Source: Methylosinus sp. Ce-a6
GTDB taxonomy: Bacteria > Pseudomonadota > Alphaproteobacteria > Rhizobiales > Beijerinckiaceae
Direction: 5' to 3'
DNA length: 64,000 bases
NCBI RefSeq assembly: GCF_009811655.1
Contig: NZ_BGJX01000002.1
Coordinates: 182,447-246,446, forward strand
The notes beneath the pieces are model-generated. The model made no database searches and was not told the DNA's origin. It saw nothing but the letters and a program-made list of their open reading frames with translations. The position numbers were made by a program, and so were the translations under genes. This document shows positions 46,454 through 55,286 of the stretch, piece by piece. Every line of letters begins with the position of its first letter. Positions within the stretch are counted from its first letter, which is position 1.

Positions 46454-47044
46454 TCAATCCAAGAGCTTCGAAATCATCGCTGTCATCAGCCGCTCGGCTT
46501 CGGGGAGCGAATGTCCCTGCGTGCGGCGGAGGAGGAACCAGCTCCAGACGTCGGTCGCGACGAGCAGATGCGACAGGCGGGCGCCGCGTTCTCCTGCGGG
46601 AAATGCGGAGAGGCGCGCGGCGAAGGTTTGTTCGACCCAAAGGCGATGGCCGACTCGGCCGGTCTCGAGGGTCGCGGCGATTTCGGGGATTCGGCCTTCG
46701 AGAGACAGCAGGCGCATCACCATCTCGCCGGTCGCTTCGTAATCGGAGACGAGGACCGCGGTGGCTCCGGCGATGTCGCCGGGCGGCGCGGCGGCGCGAC
46801 GCGTCTTGATCTCCGCGCCGATGCGGCGCGTGAATGCGGCGAGAAGGCCCTCCTTGCCGCCGAAGCGGCGGATCACGGTCTGGCGCGTGGTCCCCGCGCG
46901 CTGCGCGACCTCGTCCAATGTGATCTCGTCGTACCAGCGCTCCTCGAGCAAGACGCGAAAGGCGAGGACGGTCGCTTCCTCGGTCTCCTGCGCGGCTATG
47001 GCGCGGGCGGTCTGGACGTAGTTTCGCGTGCTGGTCAATTTCAT
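46454..47044 (-). CDS. TetR-family transcriptional regulator
   Basis: The 196-residue protein has an N-terminal helix-turn-helix (TVLAFRVLLEERWYDEITLD, then EVAQRAGTTRQTVIRRFGGK) and a C-terminal ligand domain (EMVMRLLSLEGRIPEI ... LLVATDVWSWFLLRR). It begins at an ATG at 47044, and the A/T-rich sequence before it (TGATGTTACTTAATGTATC) has the look of a promoter/operator with imperfect symmetry. It probably controls itself and the glycosyltransferase gene that follows. The ligand is unknown. Confidence 0.9.
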   Translation of the reverse strand: MKLTSTRNYVQTARAIAAQETEEATVLAFRVLLEERWYDEITLDEVAQRAGTTRQTVIRRFGGKEGLLAAFTRRIGAEIKTRRAAAPPGDIAGATAVLVSDYEATGEMVMRLLSLEGRIPEIAATLETGRVGHRLWVEQTFAARLSAFPAGERGARLSHLLVATDVWSWFLLRRTQGHSLPEAERLMTAMISKLLD

Positions 47045-47117
47045 GATACATTAAGTAACATCAAAATAGGACAAGCGTCAACCAGGCGCAAAATCAGGCG
47101 CGATGAAACGAAGGGGA

Positions 47118-47690
47118 TCAGTCCTGGCGAGGCTCGGGCTCGCGCCGCTCCAGCGGGTGGCCGGCGGCGACCCAGCCGTCGGTTCCCGGAGGATACCAGG
47201 ACACTCTGGAATAGCCGAGCGAGAGCGCCCGTTTGGCTGCGTTCCAGGACATCCAGCAGTCGGCGAGGCAATAGAAAACGAGCGGGCGGCTCTTGTCTCC
47301 GGCGGTGGCGCGCGCGAGCCCTTTTTCGAGATAGCGAAGCGCCGCCGGCGACAGCTCGCCATAGCCGGTCTCGGGAAGCCAGACGCCGCCGGGAATATCG
47401 AAACGCGGCTTGTCCCGCCAGACGGCGTCCGGCGGCAGGCCGGCGGGCTTGGGCGGGCGCGGCAGAACGTCGACGAAGACCGCCGTCTTGTCCCGCCAGA
47501 TCTCGAAGGCGCGAGCCGTATCGACCACGGTCGCGCCGCGCAGCGTGGCGGGGACGGCGGCGCGATAATCGGCTTGCCTGTAGCCCTGCGGCTCCGGCGG
47601 CGGCTCCGCTTGCGCCGTCGCGACGGCGAGCGACGCGGTCGCGAGAGCCGCGAGGAGCCTGTGCGCCGAGGCGACGAGACGACGCGTCAC
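47118..47690 (-). CDS. PQQ-dependent catabolism-associated CxxxCW-motif rhodanese-like protein
   Basis: This 190-residue protein has a signal peptide (LLAALATASLAVATAQA) and a rhodanese-like fold with VFYCLADCWMSWNAAKRALS, where two cysteines and a Trp form the family signature of proteins linked to PQQ-dependent alcohol oxidation. The second Cys replaces the rhodanese nucleophile, so sulfur transfer or disulfide chemistry in the periplasm is possible but unproven. Its GTG start overlaps the xoxJ stop as GTGA. The family is known mainly by association with quinoprotein dehydrogenases. Confidence 0.85.
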   Translation of the reverse strand: MTRRLVASAHRLLAALATASLAVATAQAEPPPEPQGYRQADYRAAVPATLRGATVVDTARAFEIWRDKTAVFVDVLPRPPKPAGLPPDAVWRDKPRFDIPGGVWLPETGYGELSPAALRYLEKGLARATAGDKSRPLVFYCLADCWMSWNAAKRALSLGYSRVSWYPPGTDGWVAAGHPLERREPEPRQD

Positions 47691-48568
47691 GGCGCGGGCG
47701 CGATCGGCGCGTCGGATTCGTCGATCAGCGGCACGCCGAAATCGGCGAGCAATCTATCGATCTCTTTCTGATTTTGCGCGATGAGGCGATTGAGCTCGCG
47801 TTTCCATTCCTGGTCGGAATGGCGTACGCCCATGGCGATGCGAAAGCTCATGCGGGCGCCCTTGTCCGCGGTGAGCAACGCCGCTTTCAGACGGCCGCTC
47901 GATTTCTTGACATGATAGCCGGCGATCGGCCCCCACAGAATGGCGACGTCGATCGTTCCGCTCTCGAGGTCGCGGATCATATCGGCGGCCGGCGCATCGA
48001 CGCGCGTGTCGACGACGAGCGGATAGGGCTTGACCGCCGCGAGCAGGCCGTAGCGGGCCAGAAGATTGCCGGGCGGCGTGTTGGCGACGAGGCCGATGCG
48101 CTTGTCCTTGGCGAGACGCGGATCGGCGAGCGAGATCAGCCCGTCGAGGTCGGAGCCGGCGCGATAGACTGCCGCATAGGCCGTCCGATAATAGGGATTG
48201 GTGGGCTGCACGAGATCGTCGCCCTGCGGCATCCCCATCACCAGATCGCACAAATGCGCGTTGAGCGTGTTGCGGATGAAGCCGGTCGCGCCGGGATAAT
48301 AGGTATAGGAGAGATCCTTGCCGAGCTTCTTGGCCAAGAATTCCGCCAGTCTGTTCTCGAAGCCTTCGCCGGCGCGATTGGAGAAGGGGAGATTGCTCGG
48401 ATCGGCGCAGACGCGCAGAACATTGGGATCGACGAGCTCGATGGACCCGCGCGCGTCATCGACGCCCCCCTGAGGCCGGGCGACGAGACCGGGCGATTGG
48501 GAATGCGCCGGGGCCGTCGCGAGCAAGCCCGCGACGGCGACCAGGGAAAATGCGAGATGACGCGACAT
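47687..48568 (-). CDS. xoxJ: XoxJ, periplasmic binding protein-like methanol-oxidation accessory
   Basis: The 293-residue protein has a signal peptide (HLAFSLVAVAGLLATAPAH) and a type II periplasmic-binding fold (VLRVCADPSNLPFSNRAGEG, GFIRNTLNAHLCDLVMGMPQ, VDVAILWGPIAGYHVKKSS-like). XoxJ/MxaJ proteins accompany methanol dehydrogenases; XoxJ is thought to help activate or load XoxF, though its ligand is not settled. It lies 14 bases downstream of xoxG. The ATG at 48568 follows an AGGCGC-type sequence. The xoxF-xoxG-xoxJ order is standard. Confidence 0.93.
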   Translation of the reverse strand: MSRHLAFSLVAVAGLLATAPAHSQSPGLVARPQGGVDDARGSIELVDPNVLRVCADPSNLPFSNRAGEGFENRLAEFLAKKLGKDLSYTYYPGATGFIRNTLNAHLCDLVMGMPQGDDLVQPTNPYYRTAYAAVYRAGSDLDGLISLADPRLAKDKRIGLVANTPPGNLLARYGLLAAVKPYPLVVDTRVDAPAADMIRDLESGTIDVAILWGPIAGYHVKKSSGRLKAALLTADKGARMSFRIAMGVRHSDQEWKRELNRLIAQNQKEIDRLLADFGVPLIDESDAPIAPAP

Positions 48569-48582
48569 GGCGCGCTCAGGCG

Positions 48583-49104
48583 CTACTTGGCGCTCATGCA
48601 CTTCGTTTCGGCCTCGGCGAAAGCCGCAGGCTTTTCGGCCTTCTTCTCCGGTCGGCCGCGGCCGACCGCCTCGGTCGAGCGGGCGCGGAGATAGATATAG
48701 AGGTCGTCGATGTAGCACATCGCGTTCTTGTTGTCGGAGAAAGCCGGCATGACGCTGTCATTGCCCGCGACCTTGTTCTCGCGGCCGCCGACGACAATGC
48801 CGTAGAACTCGGCGTAATTGAAGTTCTTGACCGAATTCTTCAGCGCCGGCGCATAGGTCGAGCCTTCGGCGTTGGGGCCGTGGCAGACGTGGCATTCGGC
48901 ATGATAGCGGCGATAGCCGGAGAAGGTGTACCAATCGACCGCGCCGTCCGCCTGGACCTTGTAGGTAGGGTCGCCTTTGGCGTCGAACCACTTGCCGTCG
49001 ACTTCCTTGACCGCGGTCGGGTCTCCCGGCGGCTCCGCCCGCACGGTCGTTCCAAAACCCATGAACACGCTCAGGGCCAGCGCCCCGACGAGCGGCAGTC
49101 TCAT
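48583..49104 (-). CDS. xoxG: XoxG, cytochrome c electron acceptor for XoxF
   Basis: This 173-residue protein has a signal peptide (LPLVGALALSVFMGFGTTVRA) and one heme motif, HAECHVCHGPNAEGSTYAP, with the axial methionine likely in NDSVMPAFSDN. XoxG takes electrons from lanthanide-type methanol dehydrogenase. A lysine-rich C-terminal tail follows the heme domain. Its ribosome-binding site GGAGGATAGAGT is strong. A stable hairpin lies between xoxF and xoxG (49143-49180). Confidence 0.95.
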   Translation of the reverse strand: MRLPLVGALALSVFMGFGTTVRAEPPGDPTAVKEVDGKWFDAKGDPTYKVQADGAVDWYTFSGYRRYHAECHVCHGPNAEGSTYAPALKNSVKNFNYAEFYGIVVGGRENKVAGNDSVMPAFSDNKNAMCYIDDLYIYLRARSTEAVGRGRPEKKAEKPAAFAEAETKCMSAK

Positions 49105-49142
49105 TACTCTATCCTCCAGCAGTTTCCATCCACATAAACGCG

Positions 49143-49180
49143 AGGCGCCCGGCGACGCGCCAGGGGCGTTCGCCGAGCGC
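49143..49180 (-). other. Intercistronic stem-loop between xoxF and xoxG
   Basis: In RNA on the reverse strand the arms GGCGCUCGGCGA and UCGCCGGGCGCC form a 12-pair stem with one G-U pair, and the 14-base loop can pair further. No U-run follows, so it is more likely an attenuator or RNA-stability element than a full terminator. Confidence 0.75.
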
Positions 49181-49199
49181 CGAGTTATAATTGGCCGTT

Positions 49200-51032
49200 T
49201 CAGTTCGCCGGAGCGACGATCGGCAGAGCGTAATCGGGCAGAGCGAACACGGTCAGCACGCCGCCGAGAGCGGTGTAGTCGGACAGCGCCTTATAGCCGC
49301 CGACGGCGCCGAGGCCCTCGTTGCTCTTGGACAGGCCGGCCGCGAGACCGATGCCGGCCCAACCGCCGACGCCGGACAGAACCGCGACATACTGCTTGCC
49401 CTTGTGCTCATAGGTGATCACATTGCCGATGATGCCCGACGGAGTCTTATACTTGTAGAGCTCCTTGCCGGTCTTCAGATCGACGGCCTTCAGATAGCCC
49501 TCGAGCGTGCCGTAGAAGGCGAGGCCGCCGGCCGTGGTGACCGTGCCGGACCAGACCGAGAACTGCTCCTTGTTGGACCAGACGATCTTGCCGACGCGGG
49601 CGTCCCAGGCGATGAAATTGCCCATGTTGGTCTCGCCGGGCGGCGGGAACATCTCGAGCGTCGCGCCGACATAGGGCTGACCCGCCGTGTAGCTGACGCG
49701 GAACGGCTCATAGTCCATGCAGACGTGATTGGTCGGCACATAGAACAGGCCGGTGTCCGGCGAGAAGGACGCCGGCTGCATGTCCTTGGAGCCGAGAGCG
49801 GCCGGGCAGACGCCCTTGGTGTTGACGTCCTCGCCATTCTGCTCGGTCGAATATTTCGACACGACCAGCGGACGGCCATAGGTCTTGGAGCTCTTGTCCA
49901 TATCGACCTTGGTCGCCCAATTGACGGCCGGGTCGTATTTCTCGGCGACCAGCAGCTCGCCGGTCACGCGGTCGAGCGTGTAGCCGAAGCCGTTGCGATC
50001 GAAGTGGACGAGCGTCTTGCGAGCCTGGCCGCCGATCGTCTGGTCGGCGAGGATCATCTCGTTGATGCCGTCATAGTCCCACTCGTCGTGGGGGGTCATC
50101 TGATAGACCCACTTGACCGCGCCGGTGTCGAGATTGCGCGCCCAGATGGTCATGGACCAACGATTGTCGCCCGGACGCTGCTTGGGGTTCCAGGTCGAGG
50201 GGTTGCCGGAGCCGTAATAGACGAGGTTCAGCTCGGGGTCATAGGAATACCAGCCCCAAGTGGTGCCGCCGCCGATCTGCCACTGGTCGCCTTCCCAGGT
50301 GTTCAGCCCCGAGTCCTTGCCGACCGGCTTGCCGAGATGGGTGGTCTTCTCGCCGTCGATCAGCGTGTCGCTGTCCGGGCCCATCGAATAGCCGCGCCAG
50401 GCGAGCTTGCCATCGGCGACATTATAGGCGGCGAGGCTGCCGCGCACGCCGAACTCGCCGCCGGCGATGCCGACGAACACCTTGTCCTTGAAGACATGCG
50501 GAGCGGCGGTCGAGGTGGCGCCCTTGGAGGGATCGCCGTTCTTCACCGACCAGACGAGCTTGCCGGTCTTGGCGTCGAGAGCGACGAGGGTGGTGTCGGC
50601 CTGGGCCAGGAAGATCTTGCCGTCGCCATAGGCGAGGCCGCGATTGACGGTGTCGCAGCACATCACCGGAACGACGCTCGGATCCTGCTTGGGCTCATAC
50701 TTCCAGAGGATCTTGCCTTCGTTGTTGAGGTCGAGGGCGTAGACGATGTTGGGGAACGGAGTATGCAGATACATGACGTCGCCGATCACCAGCGGCGCGC
50801 CTTCGTGGCCGCGCAGCACGCCGGTCGAGAAGCTCCAGGCGGGAGCCAGCTTGCCGACGTTCTCGGTGGTGATCTGCTTCAGCTTCGAATAACGCAGATT
50901 GGCGTAGTCGCCCGTCGGCGAAACCCAATCCTTCGGATTCTTCTGGAGACCGAGCAGCTCGTCGGCGTTCGCCACGCCGGCCCCGAACAGCGCGAGAATC
51001 CCCACCGAAGTCGACAACAACAGCTTATGCAT
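49200..51032 (-). CDS. xoxF: XoxF, lanthanide-dependent PQQ methanol dehydrogenase
   Basis: The 610-residue protein has a signal peptide ([20 protein letters not shown]) and the eight-blade quinoprotein body. The vicinal disulfide is [10 protein letters not shown]. The active-site segment [11 protein letters not shown] shows Asp319, the catalytic base region, and Asp321, the extra aspartate that coordinates a lanthanide in XoxF enzymes and is Ala in calcium-type MxaF. It oxidises methanol to formaldehyde or formate in the periplasm. The ribosome-binding site GGAGGAAAAGCTC is near ideal, in keeping with high expression. Upstream is a 312-base intergenic region divergent from the metallohydrolase gene. 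Sequence style matches the XoxF5 clade, though clade is inference. Confidence 0.97.
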   Translation of the reverse strand: MHKLLLSTSVGILALFGAGVANADELLGLQKNPKDWVSPTGDYANLRYSKLKQITTENVGKLAPAWSFSTGVLRGHEGAPLVIGDVMYLHTPFPNIVYALDLNNEGKILWKYEPKQDPSVVPVMCCDTVNRGLAYGDGKIFLAQADTTLVALDAKTGKLVWSVKNGDPSKGATSTAAPHVFKDKVFVGIAGGEFGVRGSLAAYNVADGKLAWRGYSMGPDSDTLIDGEKTTHLGKPVGKDSGLNTWEGDQWQIGGGTTWGWYSYDPELNLVYYGSGNPSTWNPKQRPGDNRWSMTIWARNLDTGAVKWVYQMTPHDEWDYDGINEMILADQTIGGQARKTLVHFDRNGFGYTLDRVTGELLVAEKYDPAVNWATKVDMDKSSKTYGRPLVVSKYSTEQNGEDVNTKGVCPAALGSKDMQPASFSPDTGLFYVPTNHVCMDYEPFRVSYTAGQPYVGATLEMFPPPGETNMGNFIAWDARVGKIVWSNKEQFSVWSGTVTTAGGLAFYGTLEGYLKAVDLKTGKELYKYKTPSGIIGNVITYEHKGKQYVAVLSGVGGWAGIGLAAGLSKSNEGLGAVGGYKALSDYTALGGVLTVFALPDYALPIVAPAN

Positions 51033-51344
51033 GAGCTTTTCCTCCTGACGACATTACCGCGCAAAAGGCCCGGCCACGCCGCCGACATCGCGCCTTTTCG
51101 ACGCCACAGGCTTTGGGAAGCCGTTTCCTCGATTTTTGCCACGGCGATGAGGCGGAAACGCCGCGCCCGCAGCCCCGCCCATATCTCCGTTGAGACGCCC
51201 TCCGGTTCCCGGCCGGAAGACCTCTTTTAGGTCGGAAACGGCGGGATAATATGTCGCACGGAATTGAAGCGCAATCCCCAAATCCTGTTCGCGACTTTCC
51301 TGATTTCTCGCATGAAACGGGCAAAAAACGAGGTCGAAACACCA
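51033..51344. promoter_or_regulatory. Divergent promoter region between xoxF and the metallohydrolase gene
   Basis: This 312-base stretch has no gene. It holds GATAAT at 51245-51250 as a possible -10 for the rightward gene, and a small hairpin GACCT-CTTTT-AGGTC at 51219-51233 surrounded by CGGAA repeats (CCGGAAGA, TCGGAAACGG). No known lanthanide-response motif is recognisable to me, but this is where xoxF regulation must act. Confidence 0.5.
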
Positions 51345-52268
51345 ATGCTGCAACGCACTATCGGACCTCTCGTCTTCGCGCTCGCCGCGCTCTTCGCGAG
51401 CCTCGCGCAAGCCTTCGATCTGACCGAGATCGCGCCCGGCGTTTTCGCCCATCAGGGCCAGACCGCCTTGATGTCTCGGGACAACTTCGGCGACATCGCC
51501 AATCTCGGAGCGATCGTCGGCGAAACGGCGATCGCGGTGATCGACACGGGAGGCAGCCGCGCCGAAGGAGAGGCGTTTGTCGCTGCGTTGCAGCAGCGCT
51601 CGGCGAAGCCCATCCGCTATATCGTCAACACACATGTCCATCCGGATCATATTTTCGGGAATATTGCCTTTCGAGGAACGGGAGCGGTCTTCGTCGGCCA
51701 CAAGAACCTGCCGCGCGCGCTCGCCGTGCGCGGGCCCCATTATCTCGCCTCTTTCCGCGAGACGATGGGGGCGCTCGTCGACGAGGTGGTTCTGATTCCG
51801 CCGAGCCTCACCGTCGAAAGCGAGACGACGCTCGATCTCGGCGGCCGCAAGATCGTGCTGAAGGCCTGGCGCACCGCCCATAGCGACGCGGATCTCACCG
51901 TGCTCGATTTGCAGAGCGGCACGCTCTTTGCCGGCGATCTCTTGTTTTTGCGGCATGTGCCGATCGTCGACGGCAGTCTCCTCGGCTTCCTCGCCGTCGT
52001 CGACGAGCTGCGCGCGATTCCGGCGGTCCGCGTCGTCCCCGGCCATGGGCCGGCCGTCGCTCCCTGGCCGCAGGCGCTCGACGCGCAAAAGGCCTATCTC
52101 GACCACCTCACCCGCGATCTTAGGGCCGATATCGCCAAAGGGGCGACGCTGGCCGAATCGGTGAAGACGGCCGGCCGCCGCGAAGAGCCCAATTGGCTGC
52201 TCTTCGAGGACTATCATACGCGCAACGCCACGGCCGGTTTCGCCGAGCTCGAGTGGGAGGCCCCTTGA
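51345..52268 (+). CDS. Quinoprotein relay system zinc metallohydrolase (SoxH-like MBL fold)
   Basis: This 307-residue protein has a signal peptide (LVFALAALFASLAQA) and a metallo-beta-lactamase fold with the zinc motif VNTHVHPDHIFGNIAF (HxHxDH, about 87-102), FAGDLLFLRHVP and VVPGHGPAV. It matches the SoxH-related hydrolases that co-occur with PQQ dehydrogenases. They are thought to act on a sulfur- or thioester-linked intermediate carried by the SoxYZ-like protein, but the substrate is unknown. The ATG at 51345 is preferred; an ATG at 51312 would add eleven charged residues before the signal peptide. Confidence 0.88.
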   Translation: MLQRTIGPLVFALAALFASLAQAFDLTEIAPGVFAHQGQTALMSRDNFGDIANLGAIVGETAIAVIDTGGSRAEGEAFVAALQQRSAKPIRYIVNTHVHPDHIFGNIAFRGTGAVFVGHKNLPRALAVRGPHYLASFRETMGALVDEVVLIPPSLTVESETTLDLGGRKIVLKAWRTAHSDADLTVLDLQSGTLFAGDLLFLRHVPIVDGSLLGFLAVVDELRAIPAVRVVPGHGPAVAPWPQALDAQKAYLDHLTRDLRADIAKGATLAESVKTAGRREEPNWLLFEDYHTRNATAGFAELEWEAP

Positions 52269-52319
52269 GCCGGCCCGGCGGCCGGCGTTAGGATTCTAAA
52301 AAAAATGGGAGGAAGACAG

Positions 52320-53174
52320 ATGCGCGCATGGACCGCGAGCCTTCAGGCCCGCCATCGCCTGGACCGCAGCGAGCGCGAAGGCGCGCGGTCCCTCCGTCGC
52401 CCCGCGGCGACGGCGGTCGCGGCGCTCTTTCTTTTGGCCGGCGCCGCGCTGGCCGAGGAGCCCAAGATCGACCCCTGGCCCGGCCTCGTCGCCGATATTT
52501 TCCACGACCGCGCCATAAAGACGCATGAGGGCGTGGTGACGCTCGACGCGCCGAAGCGGGCGGAGGACGCCGCCATCGTGCCGATGACGATCTCTCTGCT
52601 CGAACCCGGCCTGCGCGCCGCGACCCTCGTCATCGACGAGAACCCCATGCCCATGGCCGCGGCCTTCTCCTTCGGCGAGGGCGCCGGCGTGCAGAAGATC
52701 GAGACGCGCGTGCGCGTGAACTCCTACACCAATGTGCATGTGGTCGGCGAGACGGCGGACGGCGCGCTGCATTCGGTGGTGAAATTCGTGAAGGCCTCGG
52801 GCGGCTGCTCGGCGCCGGCGATCAAGGATCAGGACGAGGCCGCCGCCAATCTCGGCAAGATGAAATTTCGGGAGTTCACGACTGCGAACCCCGCTCGGCG
52901 CGAGGCGCAGATCATGATCCGCCATCCCAACAGTTCCGGGATGCAGATGGACCCGATCACCCGCGCCTATATTCCCGCCCATTATGTCGACAAGATCGAG
53001 GTGCGCCAGGGCGACGCGCTGATCTTCTCCATGGAGGGCGGCATCTCTCTCTCCGAGGACCCCAGCTTCCGCTTCGTCTATGCGCCCAATGGCGCCAAGA
53101 CGATCCGCGTCGAGGCGCATGACAATCGGGGCGGCGTGTTCAAGGGCGAGTGGCCGATCGGCGGAGCGTCGTGA
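52320..53174 (+). CDS. Quinoprotein dehydrogenase-associated SoxYZ-like carrier
   Basis: The 284-residue protein fuses a SoxY-like domain and a SoxZ-like domain after a signal segment (AVAALFLLAGAALA). The SoxY part ends in the carrier-cysteine motif ASGGCSAP (the GGC of SoxY's substrate-bearing arm), and the SoxZ part runs from AQIMIRHPNSSGMQMD to RVEAHDNRGG. SoxYZ normally carries sulfur intermediates by a thioether link; in this fused family the cargo is unknown. It follows the metallohydrolase by 51 bases on the same strand. The ATG at 52320 follows GGGAGGAAGAC. Confidence 0.9.
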   Translation: MRAWTASLQARHRLDRSEREGARSLRRPAATAVAALFLLAGAALAEEPKIDPWPGLVADIFHDRAIKTHEGVVTLDAPKRAEDAAIVPMTISLLEPGLRAATLVIDENPMPMAAAFSFGEGAGVQKIETRVRVNSYTNVHVVGETADGALHSVVKFVKASGGCSAPAIKDQDEAAANLGKMKFREFTTANPARREAQIMIRHPNSSGMQMDPITRAYIPAHYVDKIEVRQGDALIFSMEGGISLSEDPSFRFVYAPNGAKTIRVEAHDNRGGVFKGEWPIGGAS

Positions 53175-53190
53175 GGGGAAGCGAGTAGAA

Positions 53191-53814
53191 CTACTCGCTA
53201 CTCGCTGGTCTCCGCGTCGCCGCGACCCATTCGTGGGCGCGCGCCTCGGGGTCCGCGGCGCGCAGCACGTCGGTGACGACGCAGGCGCTGTCCGCTCCCG
53301 CCTCGAGAGCGGCGCGGGCGCGCAGAGGCGTCAGCCCGCCTATGGCGACGAGCGGAATTTCGCCGATGCGGCGTTTCCAGACGCCGATCTTGTCGAGCCC
53401 CTGCGGGGCGAAGGCCATTTGCTTCAAGAGCGTCGGATAGATCGGCCCGAGCGCGACATAGTCGGGGGAGAGCGCCAGCGCGCGCTCGAGCTCCGCCTCG
53501 TCATGGGTGCTGACGCCGAGCCTTATTCCATGGGCGCGAATCGCGGCGACATCCGCCGTGTCGAGATCGCCCTGGCCGAGATGCACGAAATCGCAGGAAA
53601 GATCGATGGCGAGCCGCCAATGATCATTGACGACGAGCTGCGCGCCATGCGCCGCGCAAAGTTCGCGGGCGCGGGCGATCTCCTCGCGCAGCGCGGCCTC
53701 GTCGCAATCCTTGACGCGCAATTGCACGAGTCTGACGCCCTGCGGCAGCAGCCGCGGCAGCCAGTCCGCGGCGTCGACGATGAGATAGAAAGGATCGAGC
53801 AAAAGCGCGCTCAC
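53191..53814 (-). CDS. thiE: Thiamine-phosphate synthase
   Basis: The 207-residue protein is ThiE: a TIM barrel with RLVQLRVKDCDEAALREEIA, the pyrophosphate-binding VNDHWRLAIDLSCDFVHLGQ, YVALGPIYPTLLKQMA and VAIGGLTPLRARAALEAGAD. It joins thiazole phosphate and HMP pyrophosphate to thiamine phosphate. It is the last gene of a leftward thi cluster but is separated from thiG by a 157-base stretch filled by a multi-hairpin repeat, so it may be expressed less than thiO-thiS-thiG. Confidence 0.93.
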   Translation of the reverse strand: MSALLLDPFYLIVDAADWLPRLLPQGVRLVQLRVKDCDEAALREEIARARELCAAHGAQLVVNDHWRLAIDLSCDFVHLGQGDLDTADVAAIRAHGIRLGVSTHDEAELERALALSPDYVALGPIYPTLLKQMAFAPQGLDKIGVWKRRIGEIPLVAIGGLTPLRARAALEAGADSACVVTDVLRAADPEARAHEWVAATRRPASSE

Positions 53815-53951
53815 CCCACCCTCCCCTTCAGGGGGAGGGTCGGACCGCGCAGCGGTCCGGGGTGGGGTGAAGCGTCCGAGACTCCGGGGCTCACCCCCTC
53901 CCGAGCGCCCATAGCGCTCGACCTCCCCCCTAGAGGGGGAAATGGAAACGC
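53812..53951. repeat. G/C-rich multi-hairpin intergenic repeat, copy 2
   Basis: The same order of palindromes as at 23659-23793, but with stems GGACCGCGCAGCGGTCC and GAGCGCCCATAGCGCTC in place of GGACGGCGAAGCCGTCC and GAGCGCCTTCGGCGCTC. The first stem changes while staying complementary, and the second changes mainly in its loop. It lies inside the thi operon. Confidence 0.9.
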
Positions 53952-53971
53952 CCCATCCGACAAAAGCGCGC

Positions 53972-54766
53972 TCATGCCTCGCGCCCGTCGTCGAAGGCGC
54001 GGCCGAGGAGCGGCGTCGACGGCTCCGCCATGTCGCGCGGCTCCATGAGGCCGGAAAGATAGGCGGCGCGGCCGGCCTCTATGGCGAGCGCGAAGGCCCG
54101 CGCCATGGCGACCGGATCGCCGGCGCGCGCCACCGCGGTGTTGAGCAGCGCGGCGTCGAAGCCCAGCTCCATGACGGCGGCGGCCTGCGAGGGCGCGCCG
54201 AGGCCGGCGTCGACGATGAGCGGCGTATCGGGAAAATGCGCGCGTAGCGCCCGCAGGCCGAAGAGATTATTGATCCCGCGGCCGGAGCCTATGGGCGCCG
54301 CCCAGGGCATCAGCACGCGGCAGCCGGCGTCGATGAGCTTTTCCGCGACGACGAGATCCTCGGTCGTATAGGGAAACACGCAAAAGCCGTCGTCGCAGAG
54401 GATGCGCGCCGCCTCGACGAGGCCGAACACATCGGGTTGGAGCGTGTCCTCCTCGCCGATGACCTCGAGCTTGATCCAATTGGTTCCGAACAGCTCGCGC
54501 GCCATTTGCGCGGTGGCGACGGCCTCCTTGGCGGTGCGGCAGCCGGCGGTGTTGGGCAGCACGCGCACGCCGATCTCGCGAATGAGACCCCAGAAGCTCT
54601 CGCCCGCCCGCGACCCTCCGGCCTCGCGCCGCAGCGAGACGGTGACGATCTCCGCGCCCGCAGCGCGGATCGCCTGCGCGAGAATAGCCGGCGAAGGATA
54701 GCGCGCCGTGCCGAGCAGGAAGCGGGAGGACACGGCGTCGCCATAGACGGAGAGAGGCGCAGTCAT
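53972..54766 (-). CDS. thiG: Thiazole synthase
   Basis: This 264-residue protein matches Thi[21 protein letters not shown], the Schiff-base lysine in [36 protein letters not shown] and [19 protein letters not shown]. It condenses DXP, dehydroglycine and ThiS thiocarboxylate into the thiazole. The ATG at 54766 starts the family-typical region; an alternative ATG at 54811 overlaps the stop codon of the small membrane protein gene (TGATG) and would add 15 residues with translational coupling. Confidence 0.94.
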   Translation of the reverse strand: MTAPLSVYGDAVSSRFLLGTARYPSPAILAQAIRAAGAEIVTVSLRREAGGSRAGESFWGLIREIGVRVLPNTAGCRTAKEAVATAQMARELFGTNWIKLEVIGEEDTLQPDVFGLVEAARILCDDGFCVFPYTTEDLVVAEKLIDAGCRVLMPWAAPIGSGRGINNLFGLRALRAHFPDTPLIVDAGLGAPSQAAAVMELGFDAALLNTAVARAGDPVAMARAFALAIEAGRAAYLSGLMEPRDMAEPSTPLLGRAFDDGREA

Positions 54767-54810
54767 CGCGTTCGGCTGGTTCGGAGAAGGCCGGAAAACC
54801 GTATCCGCCA

Positions 54811-55035
54811 TCAGCGCAGAAACAGCTTTCCGAGCACCAGGAGCGTGAGCGTGATATTGGTCCCGAGCATCCATTTCACAGTGTTGAATTCACCTTTCAG
54901 CAAGGCGAATTCATGCTGGACATCACTGTTCTTGGCGTCGAAATTGGCGACGACTTCCGCGGCCTTGCGCGCTTTCTCCTCGCTCGCGCCGGCTTCCCGA
55001 AGGGCGTCGTAGATTTCCGTGACGATCGTGCTCAT
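54811..55035 (-). CDS. Small coiled-coil membrane protein inside the thi operon (DUF1640-like)
   Basis: The 74-residue protein has an N-terminal amphipathic part ([20 protein letters not shown]), a coiled-coil-like middle ([20 protein letters not shown]) and one C-terminal membrane helix ([14 protein letters not shown]). This resembles short DUF1640-type proteins found scattered in alphaproteobacteria. Its position between thiS and thiG is unusual, since these are normally adjacent. Its stop overlaps the alternative thiG start. No thiamine role is known for this type. Confidence 0.7.
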   Translation of the reverse strand: MSTIVTEIYDALREAGASEEKARKAAEVVANFDAKNSDVQHEFALLKGEFNTVKWMLGTNITLTLLVLGKLFLR

Positions 55036-55088
55036 GGGACGACCCTAACATGGAGTTCGTAACGGAGGTAGCAAGTTCGACACGTCCT

Positions 55089-55286
55089 TCATCCCCCCTG
55101 CCGCGGCGTGACGATCTCGACCGCATCGTCTTCGACGAGACGCGTCTCGCCGCGGTCCTTGCTGCGCACGAATTCCTGATTCACCGCCGTGGCGACCGTC
55201 TGCTCGCTAAAGCCCAGCTCCTCGATGAGCCGTTCCAGCGTGGGCGCCTCGACCTCGAGCGTCTGCCCATTCACTCTGATCCGCAT
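55089..55286 (-). CDS. thiS: Sulfur carrier protein ThiS
   Basis: This 65-residue beta-grasp protein ends in the essential GG (VEIVTPRQGG), the site of thiocarboxylation. Body residues RIRVNGQTLEVEAPTLERLI and VNQEFVRSKDRGETRL are standard. It provides sulfur to ThiG. It overlaps the end of thiO by 80 bases, so the two are translated from overlapping frames. Confidence 0.95.
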   Translation of the reverse strand: MRIRVNGQTLEVEAPTLERLIEELGFSEQTVATAVNQEFVRSKDRGETRLVEDDAVEIVTPRQGG

